Of a stretch of DNA of 23,500 nt, positions 1 to 10,464 are shown piece after piece. How positions within the stretch are numbered: position 1 is the stretch's first letter; each line of letters opens with the position of its first letter. The stretch is from contig CM022668.1 in the NCBI GenBank assembly GCA_012295275.1, positions 7,151,529 through 7,175,028 on the forward strand. The letters run 5' to 3'. A program made the position numbers and the translations under genes. This stretch comes from Chrysomallon squamiferum (Eukaryota > Mollusca > Gastropoda > Neomphalida > Peltospiridae). A model generated the notes under the pieces. That model had not been told where the DNA came from and searched no databases. It saw only the letters and a list, made by a program, of their open reading frames with translations.

Positions 1-96
1 TTGCCTTTAGCCGAACACAGGCCACAATCAGAAAGCAGCTTTATCAGAATAGCAGCTGTCACCACAAAACCCATCCTGAACTCAACACCAGTTTGA
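1..96 (+). CDS. Possible C-terminal end of an unrecognised plus-strand protein (partial)
   Basis: Frame 1 is open from the first base to a TGA at 94-96 and gives 31 residues that begin LPLAEHRPQSE and end PILNSTPV. I do not recognise the family. Base composition supports coding: these bases are clearly less AT-rich than the 6 kb that follow, and the change falls near the stop codon. The last residues, TPV, fit a class I PDZ ligand (S/T at -2, hydrophobic at 0), but a three-residue match is weak. The opposite strand is an alternative. A minus-strand frame beginning with an ATG near 74 is also open to the window edge and starts with a hydrophobic, signal-peptide-like stretch (MGFVVTAAILIKLL), preceded by a poor acceptor. 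The sequence alone does not decide between them. Confidence 0.27.
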   Translation: MPLAEHRPQSESSFIRIAAVTTKPILNSTPV

Positions 97-148
97 AATT
101 ATTAATGTAACAGAACAAATTGCGATCAATTCAATGTTTCCATCTTAC

Positions 149-151
<3 letters not shown>

Positions 152-184
<33 letters not shown>

Positions 185-330
185 AGTGTGTATACACACT
201 CATATATACACACACATACATACGTACAGAGACATACACACATATATACGCATACATACATTATATGCACACACACACACACATATATATATGCATATAT
301 ACATTATGTATGTACGTAAATCAAAGAAAT
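152..330. repeat. Compound AT / AC / ATAC microsatellite
   Basis: A pure AT array runs from about 152 to 181. It passes into about 140 bp of imperfect ACAC, ATAC and ATGT words. The small reading frames across it (Tyr-Ile and His-Thr runs) are translations of the repeat and not genes. Confidence 0.9.
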
Positions 331-831
331 ACTGAACTAGGGTTATAACGTGTATTATTTCATACAGCAAAGTTCATTTTGTTCTTTTAATGTCGAAGTA
401 TTCAGTGATTTTTCTTGTTTATATATTTATACATGTGGCAGGGTTTTTTAATACAAGTATATTAATTTTACAAATTAACAAAATCCGATTAGTGCATTTT
501 ATGTGTAATATTGTATGTAAATTTTATAAAGAAACCAGAATATGGCAATTAACTCATGTCTTCCATATTTAGCAGAAGTGAAGAAAACCTGTTTAAAAAG
601 GATGATTCAATATTTAACAAACAAATGCATTTTGATGAAAATGTACTGTTGCTTTTCATTTTAGTTTCTGAAAATTAAAAGATTAAGAAGACTTCAGTGA
701 TCTACATGTCTATTTTACAATCTAGGAAGCTCACCTGAGATTTAAAAAAAAAGAATTGGACAACTGAATAGGTTATCTTTCTCTTTGTTTACTGGGATTA
801 AAAGCTTTTTACGCTATTTATTACATATATT

Positions 832-863
832 TATATATATATATATATATATTTTTTTTTTTT
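832..863. repeat. AT dinucleotide array followed by a T run
   Basis: About 20 bp of alternating TA is followed by 12 T in AT-rich noncoding sequence. Confidence 0.85.
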
Positions 864-2666
864 ACAAAATATAAAGTATAGCAACAGATGTGAAACCAAA
901 TGTCCAAAATGCATCTACATTATATACCAAGTTGAAAAAGATCCATTTCATCTCATTAGAATTACATCTATAACAGTATGTACATAAATTACGTATGTAA
1001 ATTTTAAACAAAATAATGTTTTTAAACTTGTGACTGATCTTTTCTCGTAACAAAATTCAGCAGGTAATGCAACAATTCAATGAAACAAAATACTCAACAC
1101 TTCCCTATTCTCTCTAGAGTTATTGTCAAAATTAGTACAAAATTCCTTATAACTCGATGATTTCATGTTAAACGCTGATAAATAAATAATAACTATGGCA
1201 TGAATCAGTTTCACTTTTATAGAAGATATCTGTAAGACTTTCATTAACTGACATTTTTTCTTCCTTTTTTTTGACAAACTGATTTTAAACCAATCTAAAC
1301 ATGATAAAACTATCCTGATGTATGCATGTCCCTTTTTGCTTTCAAATATCAGCAATATCAAAATTAACATGAATTTCATTTCAATTCATCAGAAGTAAGA
1401 AATGCATTAGAAGTAAACACTTCGAAATGGAAATATTATGAATCAACATGGATGTGTTTATATTACTGGTAGTTGGGGGTGGGGGTGGTTGGGAGAAGGA
1501 AAAGAAGAAAAGCACTGAATATTAACACATAGTGTATAAACACATTTTAAAATTTTCTGAAAATGTACATGTTTAAAGACATTTGTCCATTACTGGCCTA
1601 AATTTCAAATTATCGTCTTATTTTTTTAAAATTCAAAATTAGACAGAAGTTCACATTTGAATTATAATTTGTATCATTTTCCTTCTTTTATTCTTGGCAT
1701 GTTCATAGTTATGTCAACTCAAGCTGATAGAAAATTACTGACAGAACATCAGTATTACTTCTTGAAATGATATGATCATGAGTATCTGCATGTTTATAAC
1801 ATTCATTCCACAGTAACCAATGTGATTTACTGAAGTGTAAAACTAAAAGCATTATATTACTACTGCTTTTTTTCTTCGTATTATCACTTTATAATCATAA
1901 CATATTTCAAATTAAAGGTTTTTGGATACAAATGACACTTTTAAAATCAACATATCAACAAATAAAAACAAATAAATTATTTAAAAAATGTCATTAAACA
2001 AAACACTGCTTTCTTTTTTTAAATTACATTTTTAAAAAAGAAAGAAAAAAAGAATATTTTAATAAATGATAAACTAAACAAATGAAAACCAACATACCAA
2101 TTAATTTACTTTCACTTTCATTTTCCTGATTGTAAAGCAAGCTGACCTTCACCATTTGTTTGTACTTTAAGTACTGGCCTGACAGTCAACGAATTACTAG
2201 TTCAATTTTCCTCAGAGTGCCATGTTACAATTTAGTAACATTTTCTCATTCCCATTTCATTATACAAAAAATATATATCTTAAAGCATAATTTATGAATA
2301 TTAAAATGTATGACTGATATTTAATACATGGATATTAAAACATGACTGACTCTTAATAATATTAAATTGATTTAATGGATTCCCTTGCTACTGATAAAAA
2401 AGAATCGACCAAGTAGCATCAACTAGTTTCTTCATCCATGTAAAAAAAATATGACAAGACTTTATAATTTATTAACTTATTGGTGTCCAGAAAAATAATT
2501 ACCATATTTAATGTTCGTTTCTAAAATATTTGTAATACAACCTGTACAAGACAACAGAAAGATTAGTCTGGCACTGTCATTTAAATTTTAAAATATTTAA
2601 AAAATAAAAATATATGTATCCTACTTTGTTATGTTTCTTTAATACTTGTAACTATTTAGTACATAA

Positions 2667-2723
2667 ATACACACACACATATAAGACAAACATGTACACA
2701 CACACACACATACACACACACAA
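2667..2723. repeat. Imperfect AC microsatellite
   Basis: There are two AC blocks, roughly 2667-2680 and 2695-2723. They are separated by a short ATAAGACAA interruption. Confidence 0.8.
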
Positions 2724-3171
2724 AATGATACTAGGTAAACAGCTGTTATGGATATACTCATTTCCTTAAAATATTCACATTTAATGCAAACAGATTACCA
2801 GTATACACATGTACACAACAATTACAATATTAGGTAAAATAACTGCCATGAAAACAAACTGATCTCCTTAAAGTACTCAGTATCTAATTATTTTCACAAA
2901 TAATATTAACAGATTATCAATATTTCCTTACATCTAAAATATCCTCCCATCCTTTACAACAGCATTTTAGTATTTGGCATCAAAATATTGTGTAGCCTTA
3001 GTGATGACAAACTAATGCAATAAATAAAATATCCCAGTCTCACAACACATCCCCTTAGCAACAGTTTTACTTCAATATTACCACTAGTTATAAATAATTA
3101 AAAAATTGTGTAGAAATTTGAAATTGTTTATGTATTTCAGTACCCTATAAAACAGTAATAAAATACATATC

Positions 3172-3176
<5 letters not shown>

Positions 3177-3215
<39 letters not shown>
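3177..3215. repeat. TG microsatellite
   Basis: An uninterrupted TG array of about 39 bp in noncoding sequence. Confidence 0.95.
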
Positions 3216-3217
<2 letters not shown>

Positions 3218-3497
3218 GATTATAAATGCTTGGGTGTCTAATTAATGATACTATTAATAATTCTCTGTTGGTAGCAACAATGTACTAGTGCATGGTCATA
3301 CTGAAGAAACAAATGATTGACATGTAACATATCAAGGACGTACAGGTTCATTAAACATATTTCATTAGCTAATATGCAGAAACAAGAAACATGAATGAAT
3401 TCTCTTTACTTATTACAACAGTCAAATCATGTATTTTCAGCTGTTTTCTAAAGTTTAACATTGCACAGATAATATAAAAACATGGATTACATTTACA

Positions 3498-3647
3498 CAA
3501 GGCTGGGGCAATTGTTTCTGAGCAGTGGGCCACCTGATAACATGCCTAATCACAAGGTGGACTACAAAACTAATAACCATAATTTTTCCTCATGAAATTA
3601 TGTGTGCCATTCAGAAAGCCATATAGGGCGCAGTTTGCTCACAACTG
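3498..3647. mobile_element. Probable relic of a short non-autonomous hAT transposon
   Basis: The left end begins CAAGGCTGGGGCAATTG and runs on into GAGCAGTGGGCCAC. The right end, read on the minus strand, is CAGTTGTGAGCAAACTG followed by CGCCC. Ends of the form CA..G..TGGGCAAACTG with a following GGGCC block are typical of hAT/Charlie-type elements (family knowledge). The element is about 150 bp and has no coding capacity. The two ends match only imperfectly and I found no 8-bp target duplication, so it would be an old copy. Its GC content is higher than the surrounding sequence, which agrees with an insertion. Confidence 0.4.
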
Positions 3648-6020
3648 ATGCATCTCACTCATAGAAATGAGTCCAAACTGTCAAATGTTTATAGAAAATG
3701 AATAACATAAAAATAATAATAATAATTAAAAAAAAAAAAGTTAATACTATATGATTTTCAAATGGATTTAAACATATATGTGTTTGTATACATCTATTTT
3801 TAGATGAACAATAATAAGAAATATTTTGAAAGATTTGATGCCAAAACCAACAGCAATTGTAATTTTGATTGCATTTTCATTTTAACTGGTGTATGTTTAT
3901 ATACGAATATACAATACTTGCTTTTAAAACTGAATTAATCATGATGCCCATTGTTTTATTTTCATTCAAATACAGTCACTAACCTCTTTCCATGAATTAA
4001 TCCAGCATTAGTACCCATTTCAGACAAATGTTTAAATTATACTGAATGTTCTATTTTTAGTCAAATTTATAGACATGGTTTTGAAAATGTCTTCATTTTC
4101 AAAATTGTTATAAACATGTATCTGAAAAAATCTCTTAACATTAACAACTGACAAATTACTGAAACAATGATTGAATGATTAATTTAAAAAAATTATCACA
4201 TTAATATTTCTCATTTCAAGTATTAGAATTTAATTTTTTTTTTAAATTACACAATGCAAGCCAACCAATACATAGATTTTTATCTGAACTTTTCATAAAT
4301 GGGAAAGTGGAAACCAGGAAATGTATATGGTCACCTTAAATTAAATATATTCCAAATGTACGAAAATCTATTACCACCAACAGCAAAACATTTTCTAACC
4401 ACTTGTTATATTTTGAGATTTTCTGTGAAACAGACATGCATAAAATGGGTTATCACAGCAGTTTTTAATAATTATTACACCTGTAAATCATTTATTTAGT
4501 GTTTTAAAGTTACACGTCCTAAGATGAACACTAATTTTACTGTTTTAATTTTTTTTTATGAAACACACAGACATAAAGGTTTTGAATGGAGTTTTTTATG
4601 TTTGTTAGCTTTAAGTATACGTACATGTACACAAACTGAAATTAAAAAACAGGACTTTAATACACACACAACACTGAGACTACAGATACTTTGCTCTACA
4701 CTCGCATACAAAACAAAGAACTTGTAAAAGCATTTATATTTAGAAAACATTTTTATATTATGTTTTGGCAAAATATTGTTATTAAAATTTTACAGCAGGC
4801 TGCAGAATTGTTAAAACTACCAGACACATTACTGTATAACTGCTGGAGCTGCTGCACAAGTTTCAGTGTTAAACCATTATTCAATTATATGTACCCTTTT
4901 CCATATCTGTTACTGCTCAAGACTAAGAAATGTTCTTTTTTAAACCATGCAATTGCCTTTGAAATTCAAAATATCTACAATGAACATTTGCTCTAATTGT
5001 GCAATACCTTCATTTATTAAAGTAATCAGATTTTTTTTTAGATTTTTTTTTTTGGACTAGAGATTAAAACAATATATTTCATCTGCAGCAAACCTGGTTT
5101 GAAAAATTAGATTATAAGACCTGAAGGACAATTGCTGAGGTTTTTTTCATTTTCTTATTACAATGAAATAAAAGCATAAAATGCATCTTTTAGCTATCAT
5201 CATATACCATTAAATTTGCATACAGCATAAGAAAATTGGTATTTATGTTTGGTTTAAACCTGAAAAACATGTTAAAAATAACTAACAAATTTATCCATTC
5301 AAAATACAGCAATATAGTCTGACCAAGTACTAAATAGTTAATCAGTCTGCCTTAAACAAATTTAGTAACAACACAATCCTAATGCATGGCATAAAAATAT
5401 GCACCAGATAAAACATTATTGATAATATTTAGTTATGAATAAAGAAAATACAGCTAAATTTAATGTTTCCTATAATATAATTACACATTTAGAAATCTAG
5501 CACAAAGACAAATATATGTAAAAAGATGTTACAGATTTGAAAATTTATTTTACAGAATTTTAATTTTCAGTGAAAAATATCTATTTTTACAGGATTACGT
5601 AGTGTATAATCATTGACTATGACTGATGGACATGTCATTATTCAAGTCACAAGTGAACACCACCAAACATACTAGCACAAATGAATCTATGTCATGTTGT
5701 CTGAAGTATAAAATGATGTAAGGTTTACCTTCAGTTGACCAACAGTTATGTCATTTTGAAATAAATACTTTTAAAAACTGTAATTCGAAAAGCATACTAT
5801 AAATAACCATTACTAATTTTTTTATTTCTTTTCAAATCCTGTCTGATTTTGTTCTTAATAATTTAGTAATTGAATAATGTAAATTGTAACCAGTCCCACA
5901 TGACCTTTGAAAACATGTGCTAACGCATGAAAAACAAATTGCAAATACAGCTTGTACAAAACAGAGGTTGTAAATAAAGTTCATAAAAACAAAATAGTAA
6001 ATGGTGAAGAACACACTTAC

Positions 6021-6094
6021 AAACACAGGCACATACAGCAAAGAAACACAGCATCAACCGGAATAAGCTTACAATAAACACTGGAGGCCGCCAT
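6021..6094 (-). CDS. Candidate first coding exon, beginning MAASSVYCKLIPVD
   Basis: On the minus strand an ATG at 6094-6092 sits in AAAATGGCGGCC, which is both a good initiation context (A at -3, G at +4) and a consensus YY1 site of the kind found just downstream of many animal start sites. The frame reads MAASSVYCKLIPVDAVFLCC and then hits TAA at 6017-6019. A strong splice donor, TTT|GTAAGTGTG, begins at 6020, just before that stop, so the exon could end at 6021 with two bases of an incomplete codon. The downstream exon would lie to the left and I cannot find it. I recognise no domain. It could equally be a noncoding first exon or a chance reading frame. Confidence 0.2.
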
Positions 6095-6099
6095 TTTGG
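6087..6099 (-). promoter_or_regulatory. YY1-type site AAAATGGCGGCC
   Basis: The minus strand reads CCAAAATGGCGGCC, matching the YY1 core AANATGGCGGC (known motif). It lies where the sequence changes from AT-rich to CpG-richer DNA, as expected near a transcription start. Confidence 0.4.
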
Positions 6100-7260
6100 A
6101 TTGCTAAATAAAGCACGTTTGCCATTTTAGGGTGTTGTTTGGAGACGAATCTACATGCATTTGCTAAGTACAAACCGTTAATTACAAATACAGAGAACTA
6201 TACGAATAAAGAACTTACAATTCTAAAATGCCCTGTCTTCTCGAGAATGTACAATAACCCTAAGGAAACCCCTCGAAATAGTAGTATATCACGGCGCCAA
6301 CGAGACACGCCACTCGAGCATGTTGCAACAGATTGTAGGCGTTTGTGCAAAGTTTGGCAATTGACAGTAAAATGCTTGCCTTTGTAATATATGTAGCGTT
6401 TGAAAAACTAGTGTATTCAGTTGATATTACTCTATCATATTAGTAAATTACATAAAATGTTATACACACGTGACTGCAGATCATGAAACTACCGCAAAAT
6501 ATGGCGTCCCGAATAGCTAAACGTCCTTACATCATGATTGTACTCACCTTATTCAACGCCTTGCGCGAGCTACGAACATAAATTTCCCGTTGTTTCTAAT
6601 GGTACCCGTTTCTGAATAACTAACAGTTTCGAAATATTTACAGCAAAGTGGATACAATATTAAAAAACGGGTATAATAAACCTACAGCCAGGTTGGAAGT
6701 CAACCACTTTGATGTGAAGACACAGTCACATGGCCTCACATTTTCAACATGGCAACCGACATTTACTCATGTTTTTTAAATATTGGGAGTTTTATTTTTG
6801 TATAAAATAGAATTTTTGACTATGTATTTCAAAAAAATATATTAAAATATAAAATTCAGGAAATTAAGTACTTAAATTTCCGGTTTAGTACGAATAAAAA
6901 AAAAAAAAAAATTCTCGGATTGATTTGTATTACTGGCGCGAGTGAAGCGGCCTGGACGTTTTACATTAACACGAAACACTACGCCAGAATATATTATCTT
7001 CCGTTGATAATGTAATTTAGGTTATGCATAGTATTTAGTTGGTAACAGTTCTTTTCGTACTATTGATTGCATTACATTGTGTCACAACAAGCTGGCCAAT
7101 TACGCATTACGCGACATTTTTGTTTTTATACCACAACAGCTATTTGACAAGCCACGCGGAGCGAGTAAAGTTTGCCCATTTATGGTTACTACACGCTTGC
7201 GAGACACAAATAATACAGCAAAAGAGAAAATGCACATACTGATAATGTGATACAGATATG
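6100..7260. promoter_or_regulatory. CpG-richer promoter-like region with several ATGGC starts
   Basis: CpG dinucleotides, rare to the left, become frequent here (for example 6285-6310, 6555-6575, 6930-6960 and 7150-7165). Three ATGGC words occur in 700 bp: minus strand at 6094 (in the YY1 site), plus strand at 6501 (frame MASRIAKRPYIM, 26 codons) and plus strand at 6751 (frame MATDIYSCFLN, 18 codons). None leads into a long frame. A minus-strand donor, AAG|GTGAGTAC, ends a possible exon at 6548. The best reading is a promoter with noncoding or very short first exons, perhaps bidirectional. No TATA box or gene body can be assigned. Confidence 0.35.
6541..6550 (-). other. Consensus splice donor AAG|GTGAGTA
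   Basis: The minus strand reads GAATAAG|GTGAGTACAA, matching the metazoan 5' splice-site consensus at nearly every position. It would close an exon at 6548 and start an intron running left. The sequence to the right (6549 to about 6760) has stops in several frames and would be a 5' UTR exon. Confidence 0.35.
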
Positions 7261-7297
7261 AAACTAGTGAAAATAATAATTACTTGATTTGTTGGTG

Positions 7298-7360
7298 TAT
7301 TTTTTTTTTTTTTTTTGGCTCTTTCTGTTTATTTAATGGTCTTTTTTTTTTTTTTTTAAC
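7298..7360. repeat. Two long T runs
   Basis: T tracts of about 17-18 bases near 7299-7316 and 7342-7358 are separated by a short unique spacer. They could be poly-A tails of old minus-strand retroposed fragments, but no retroposon body is recognisable. Confidence 0.6.
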
Positions 7361-7457
7361 AGTATGCCTCCATACGCACATGGAATGTTATATCGGCGCA
7401 TTGGATTTGTTTATCGTTTTACATTGATATAGTGCATAGTTTCGATCTACCAAGGAC

Positions 7458-7473
7458 GGGTCACTGAAGGTCA
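7458..7473 (+). promoter_or_regulatory. DR4-type nuclear-receptor element GGGTCA-ctga-AGGTCA
   Basis: Two AGGTCA-like half sites in the same orientation are spaced by exactly 4 bp, the arrangement bound by TR/RXR- or LXR/RXR-type receptors (known). It lies in a short GC-richer patch (7440-7520) between T runs and a TC array. No promoter is established nearby, so this is a sequence match only. Confidence 0.25.
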
Positions 7474-7731
7474 TTCGCGTGGCTGGGAATGCTCACAAGC
7501 AGTACAAGCTTGACCGGAACAAAACTGAATAATCGTTTCGAATAGTCTACTAAAATAATGAAATGATTGATTTACGAAAGTGATACTTATAATGAATGTA
7601 CAACATATCTAAAGAAAAATTCGACGCCAATCTACTTTTTGTAGACTATAGGCCTATATCTATGTCAGTATTTGTGTGCGTTTGTGAATTTTTTTTCTAT
7701 TTTTTTTTTTTAGTGTATAGATTATTTTAAT

Positions 7732-7735
<4 letters not shown>

Positions 7736-7823
<88 letters not shown>
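7736..7823. repeat. Compound TC then TA microsatellite
   Basis: About 58 bp of pure TC (7736-7793) joins about 27 bp of TA (7796-7822). Confidence 0.97.
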
Positions 7824-7828
<5 letters not shown>

Positions 7829-8044
7829 AATCTGTTTAATTACCTGTATCCGTTTTTTTTTTCTTTCCTAATAATTAATTATTTATTTTCCAAATTATTT
7901 TAAAGCAGGTTCCACGATCATAATTAAAAGCTCATATGATTAAATTTTGTTGTTTATATATTTAGTTCAGTGATTTCATTCTTGTTAAAAAATCTTTAGA
8001 AAAATCTTTATTTTTGTCAAATTAATTATTTTTTTCTTCTGTGT

Positions 8045-8106
8045 ATTACTACTACTACTACTACTACTATTATAATTATTATTATTAATAATACCCTGCT
8101 CTGGAA

Positions 8107-8137
<31 letters not shown>
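8045..8137. repeat. TAC/TAT triplets and a 28-base T run
   Basis: A TAC-rich triplet block (about 8047-8095) is followed by an unbroken T run at 8110-8137. A minus-strand frame here encodes poly-lysine and poly-leucine only because it reads these repeats. Confidence 0.9.
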
Positions 8138-8277
8138 CACCATCCCTTGTACATAAATTGAAGAGTTAAGTTTATCTTCAATAATTATTTCAACTCGAAA
8201 TTCAAAGACCTGCCCATTAAGCAGCAGGCGTGCACCGGTAGTGTGGGGGAGGGGTGGTTTACACATTAAGGTGTATA

Positions 8278-8288
8278 ATGATAATAAT

Positions 8289-8327
<39 letters not shown>

Positions 8328-8349
8328 AATTAAATAAATAAATAAATAA
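8278..8349. repeat. AAT-AAC-AAAT compound microsatellite
   Basis: Three AAT units are followed by 12 AAC units (8289-8324) and then an AAAT tetranucleotide block to 8349. Confidence 0.95.
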
Positions 8350-9025
8350 GAAAAGAATAGAAAGAAACAACGTAAAAGAAGGAGAAAAAAAAGGAAAAAT
8401 ATTAAATATATGAATAACTAAATACGTAATAACATTAGTATTTCGAAAATAATAGTATTAATAATTTTAATTTCAATTATATAACTAATAAAATGCTTTA
8501 TTGTTATTATTTATTTATTTATTTATTTTAGGTGTTTATATTTTATTTTATTGTTTATTTATTTTTTAATCGCCATCAGATGGTATTTGTTTAAAATATT
8601 TAAATACATTTAAGATCTGGTATTTTTGAGAATTAACATCGTAACTATTCATATAATCCGCAAACAAAGACTTTTATATTAAAAATTTTAACAGTGGAAA
8701 TAGCCCGACTAAGTGTCGATCCCAGTACTTTATCAGAGCAGCAACAGTGGAGGTAGTAGCAGTAGTAGTTGCTGTTGATGATACTGTTGTAGTAATTATG
8801 AAGCAGTGGTGGTAGTTGTAGCAGCAGAAGTAGTAATAATAGCTGATGATGAAATACTATTATTGTCGGCTATTACTAATTTATAATGTCATTTTGTTAA
8901 TTTATTTTCTTTTTCGTCTTATTATTTGTTGTAAATGTTAATATTAAACATATTATTTTCCTTTCAGTATTTCAAAATTTGAAACGTTCGTTATTCACAA
9001 AAAATCTGCATACAATTTGATGAAT
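8350..9025. other. AT-rich noncoding stretch with a decayed AGT/AGC triplet tract
   Basis: No gene is visible. A TTTA array lies near 8508-8530. From about 8735 to 8860 the sequence is an imperfect mix of AGT, AGC, TGT and GAT triplets, the look of a microsatellite broken up by substitutions. The rest is AT-rich sequence with no supported feature. Confidence 0.7.
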
Positions 9026-9029
9026 GTAA

Positions 9030-9120
9030 GTGGGCGTGGTTTAGCGCGTCATTTCGCAAGGGGCGTGGCTTGTTTCATCCTAGTTGGAAACAAAGGGCCA
9101 CGTATGCAACTTAGTGACGT
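9030..9120 (+). promoter_or_regulatory. Pair of KLF/GC boxes and a half-CRE
   Basis: GGGCGTGG occurs twice, at 9032-9039 and 9061-9068. The copies are 29 bp apart with similar flanks (GTGGGCGTGGTTT and GGGGCGTGGCTTG). This is the KLF/CACCC-box core. GTGACGTA follows near 9115. The block is a GC-rich island of about 100 bp in AT-rich sequence, which fits a small promoter or enhancer. No transcript start or gene can be attached to it. Confidence 0.3.
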
Positions 9121-9153
9121 AGAAAACACCATTCAATAGATCAAGTCTATATT

Positions 9154-9180
9154 TCTCTCTCTCTTTTTTTTTTTTTTTTG

Positions 9181-9210
<30 letters not shown>
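9154..9210. repeat. TC, T and TA repeats in series
   Basis: A short TC block and a T run of about 16 are followed by about 29 bp of TA (9182-9210). Confidence 0.9.
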
Positions 9211-9213
<3 letters not shown>

Positions 9214-9317
9214 TGATGGTAAGACTAGCGTTGTTATATAACAAATTGTTCGTGTGTTATGTTTCATTTGTAATGATTTATTAACGTCCTCGAGGTGCAT
9301 AAATTGATTAGTTGCTG

Positions 9318-9319
<2 letters not shown>

Positions 9320-9385
<66 letters not shown>
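9320..9385. repeat. TC microsatellite, 66 bp
   Basis: An uninterrupted TC array. The opposite-orientation AG array at 9698-9755 makes a long-range inverted repeat with it. Confidence 0.98.
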
Positions 9386-9388
<3 letters not shown>

Positions 9389-9681
9389 GACACATACACG
9401 GACACAAAACGCAAGTTCGTTTTTTTTTTCTGTTTATGTCTTTCAATATTTTTCGTAAATAATTTTAGAGAAAAATAAAGATTAACCATTATATTTTGGT
9501 CGCACGCACACACGCACACACACACACATATTAAAAAAAAAAGCGCAGGGTAAAAAGAAAAAAGAAACAAAATAATAAACAAAAAACACACATAAAGAAG
9601 CCAATATATGAGTTACAAAAAAAATTAAAATAAATTAACGAATAAATAAAATAAAACAAAACAAAATAAACAATTTGTAAA
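9386..9681. other. AT-rich noncoding spacer between two AG/TC arrays
   Basis: An AC-rich stretch occurs at about 9501-9528, followed by A-rich imperfect AAAAC/AAAT words to about 9680. Frames crossing it are low complexity and I annotate no gene. Confidence 0.6.

Positions 9682-9755
<74 letters not shown>
9682..9755. repeat. Compound AC then AG microsatellite
   Basis: An AC array (9682-9698) switches directly to 58 bp of AG (9698-9755). Confidence 0.97.
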
Positions 9756-9758
<3 letters not shown>

Positions 9759-10464
9759 AGTACACAAAGCGATTATTTAGTTACTTTTACAGATAATTTG
9801 AATTCATCAGTATAAATTATTAGTTCTCATTCGCTTGTTACTTAATCAGAAATGCGCAAGAGTGTAGTATGCTTGTTAAAACAAAATCTGCTTTTCCGTT
9901 AATCGATAAGACTATATATGTACCATCTACGGATTTGCTTTCTCATTTATTATTATCTTATTATTATTAAATTCATGGTCTTTATCATCATCATCATCAT
10001 AATAATATCATATGCATATGAACAAATGTGTACAGACAGAATAAAATTATGCCACACGCACACACATAACCGCATTAACAAACGAATATAAACACATGCA
10101 TACTCATATTTATACAAAAAGCAACCTGGGACAAAGATAGCATTACGTAACACACAAATACATACACATACACACATCACAGAACGCGCACACAGTTGAT
10201 GATGTCGATCAAATAGCTGGCATCAATTGATTTGTTCAAATTACGGTAGCCATTTTTATCACGTTGCATTGTTATTGACAACGCGATAATGACCTTGCTT
10301 TTGTTGTAGTAGTACTGGGTCGAGCGTGCGGGTCTCGCGCATTCCATTCCCACGTGCTAGTTCGTCTGCTTCAAGTTACAGATGCTGATATGATCGTGAT
10401 ATTTAAAAATATATATATATATATATATATACGCCAACAAACGAATTTTATTTTATTTTGTGAA
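9756..10464. other. Noncoding stretch, nothing assigned beyond small repeats
   Basis: It contains an ATC triplet block (about 9976-10000), AC-rich words at 10055-10190 and a 23-bp AT array at 10409-10431. The short GC-richer stretch 10300-10370 has no recognisable RNA or protein gene. Confidence 0.6.

Larger units (their letters stand above)
97..6020. other. About 6 kb AT-rich noncoding stretch: long 3' UTR or large intron
   Basis: No frame longer than about 100 codons occurs on either strand, and those present have no recognisable domain and lie in AT-rich sequence, so I annotate no gene here. The stretch has fewer long microsatellites than the sequence to its right. AATAAA hexamers are scattered on the plus strand, for example near 3021, 5444 and 6073. 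If 1-96 is a terminal coding exon, this could be its 3' UTR. If the minus-strand splice donors at 6547 or 6020 are used, it would instead be the first intron of a minus-strand gene. I see no basis to choose firmly. Confidence 0.4.

Noticed and set aside
120-335. Two overlapping Tyr-Ile and His-Thr rich plus-strand frames
   Set aside because: They come from AT and AC repeats.
4299-4996. Several frames of 66-101 codons on both strands
   Set aside because: They are AT-rich, mutually overlapping, without domains, good start contexts or splice sites.
6139-6387. 82-codon plus-strand frame in the promoter-like region
   Set aside because: It opens with TTG and no ATG in good context. It has no recognised domain and no splice sites at its ends.
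7985-8326. Minus-strand frame with poly-Leu and poly-Lys
   Set aside because: It is made of the AAC array, the T run and the TAC triplets, with no complex sequence of its own.
9320-9755. TC and AG arrays as a functional inverted repeat
   Set aside because: They are complementary, but such arrays are so common in the window that pairing by chance orientation is likely. The flanks do not match, unlike the AAT pair at 11820-12007.
10310-10370. tRNA-like GC-rich segment
   Set aside because: No A-box/B-box pair and no cloverleaf stems can be placed. The same holds for 7440-7520 and 8700-8740.
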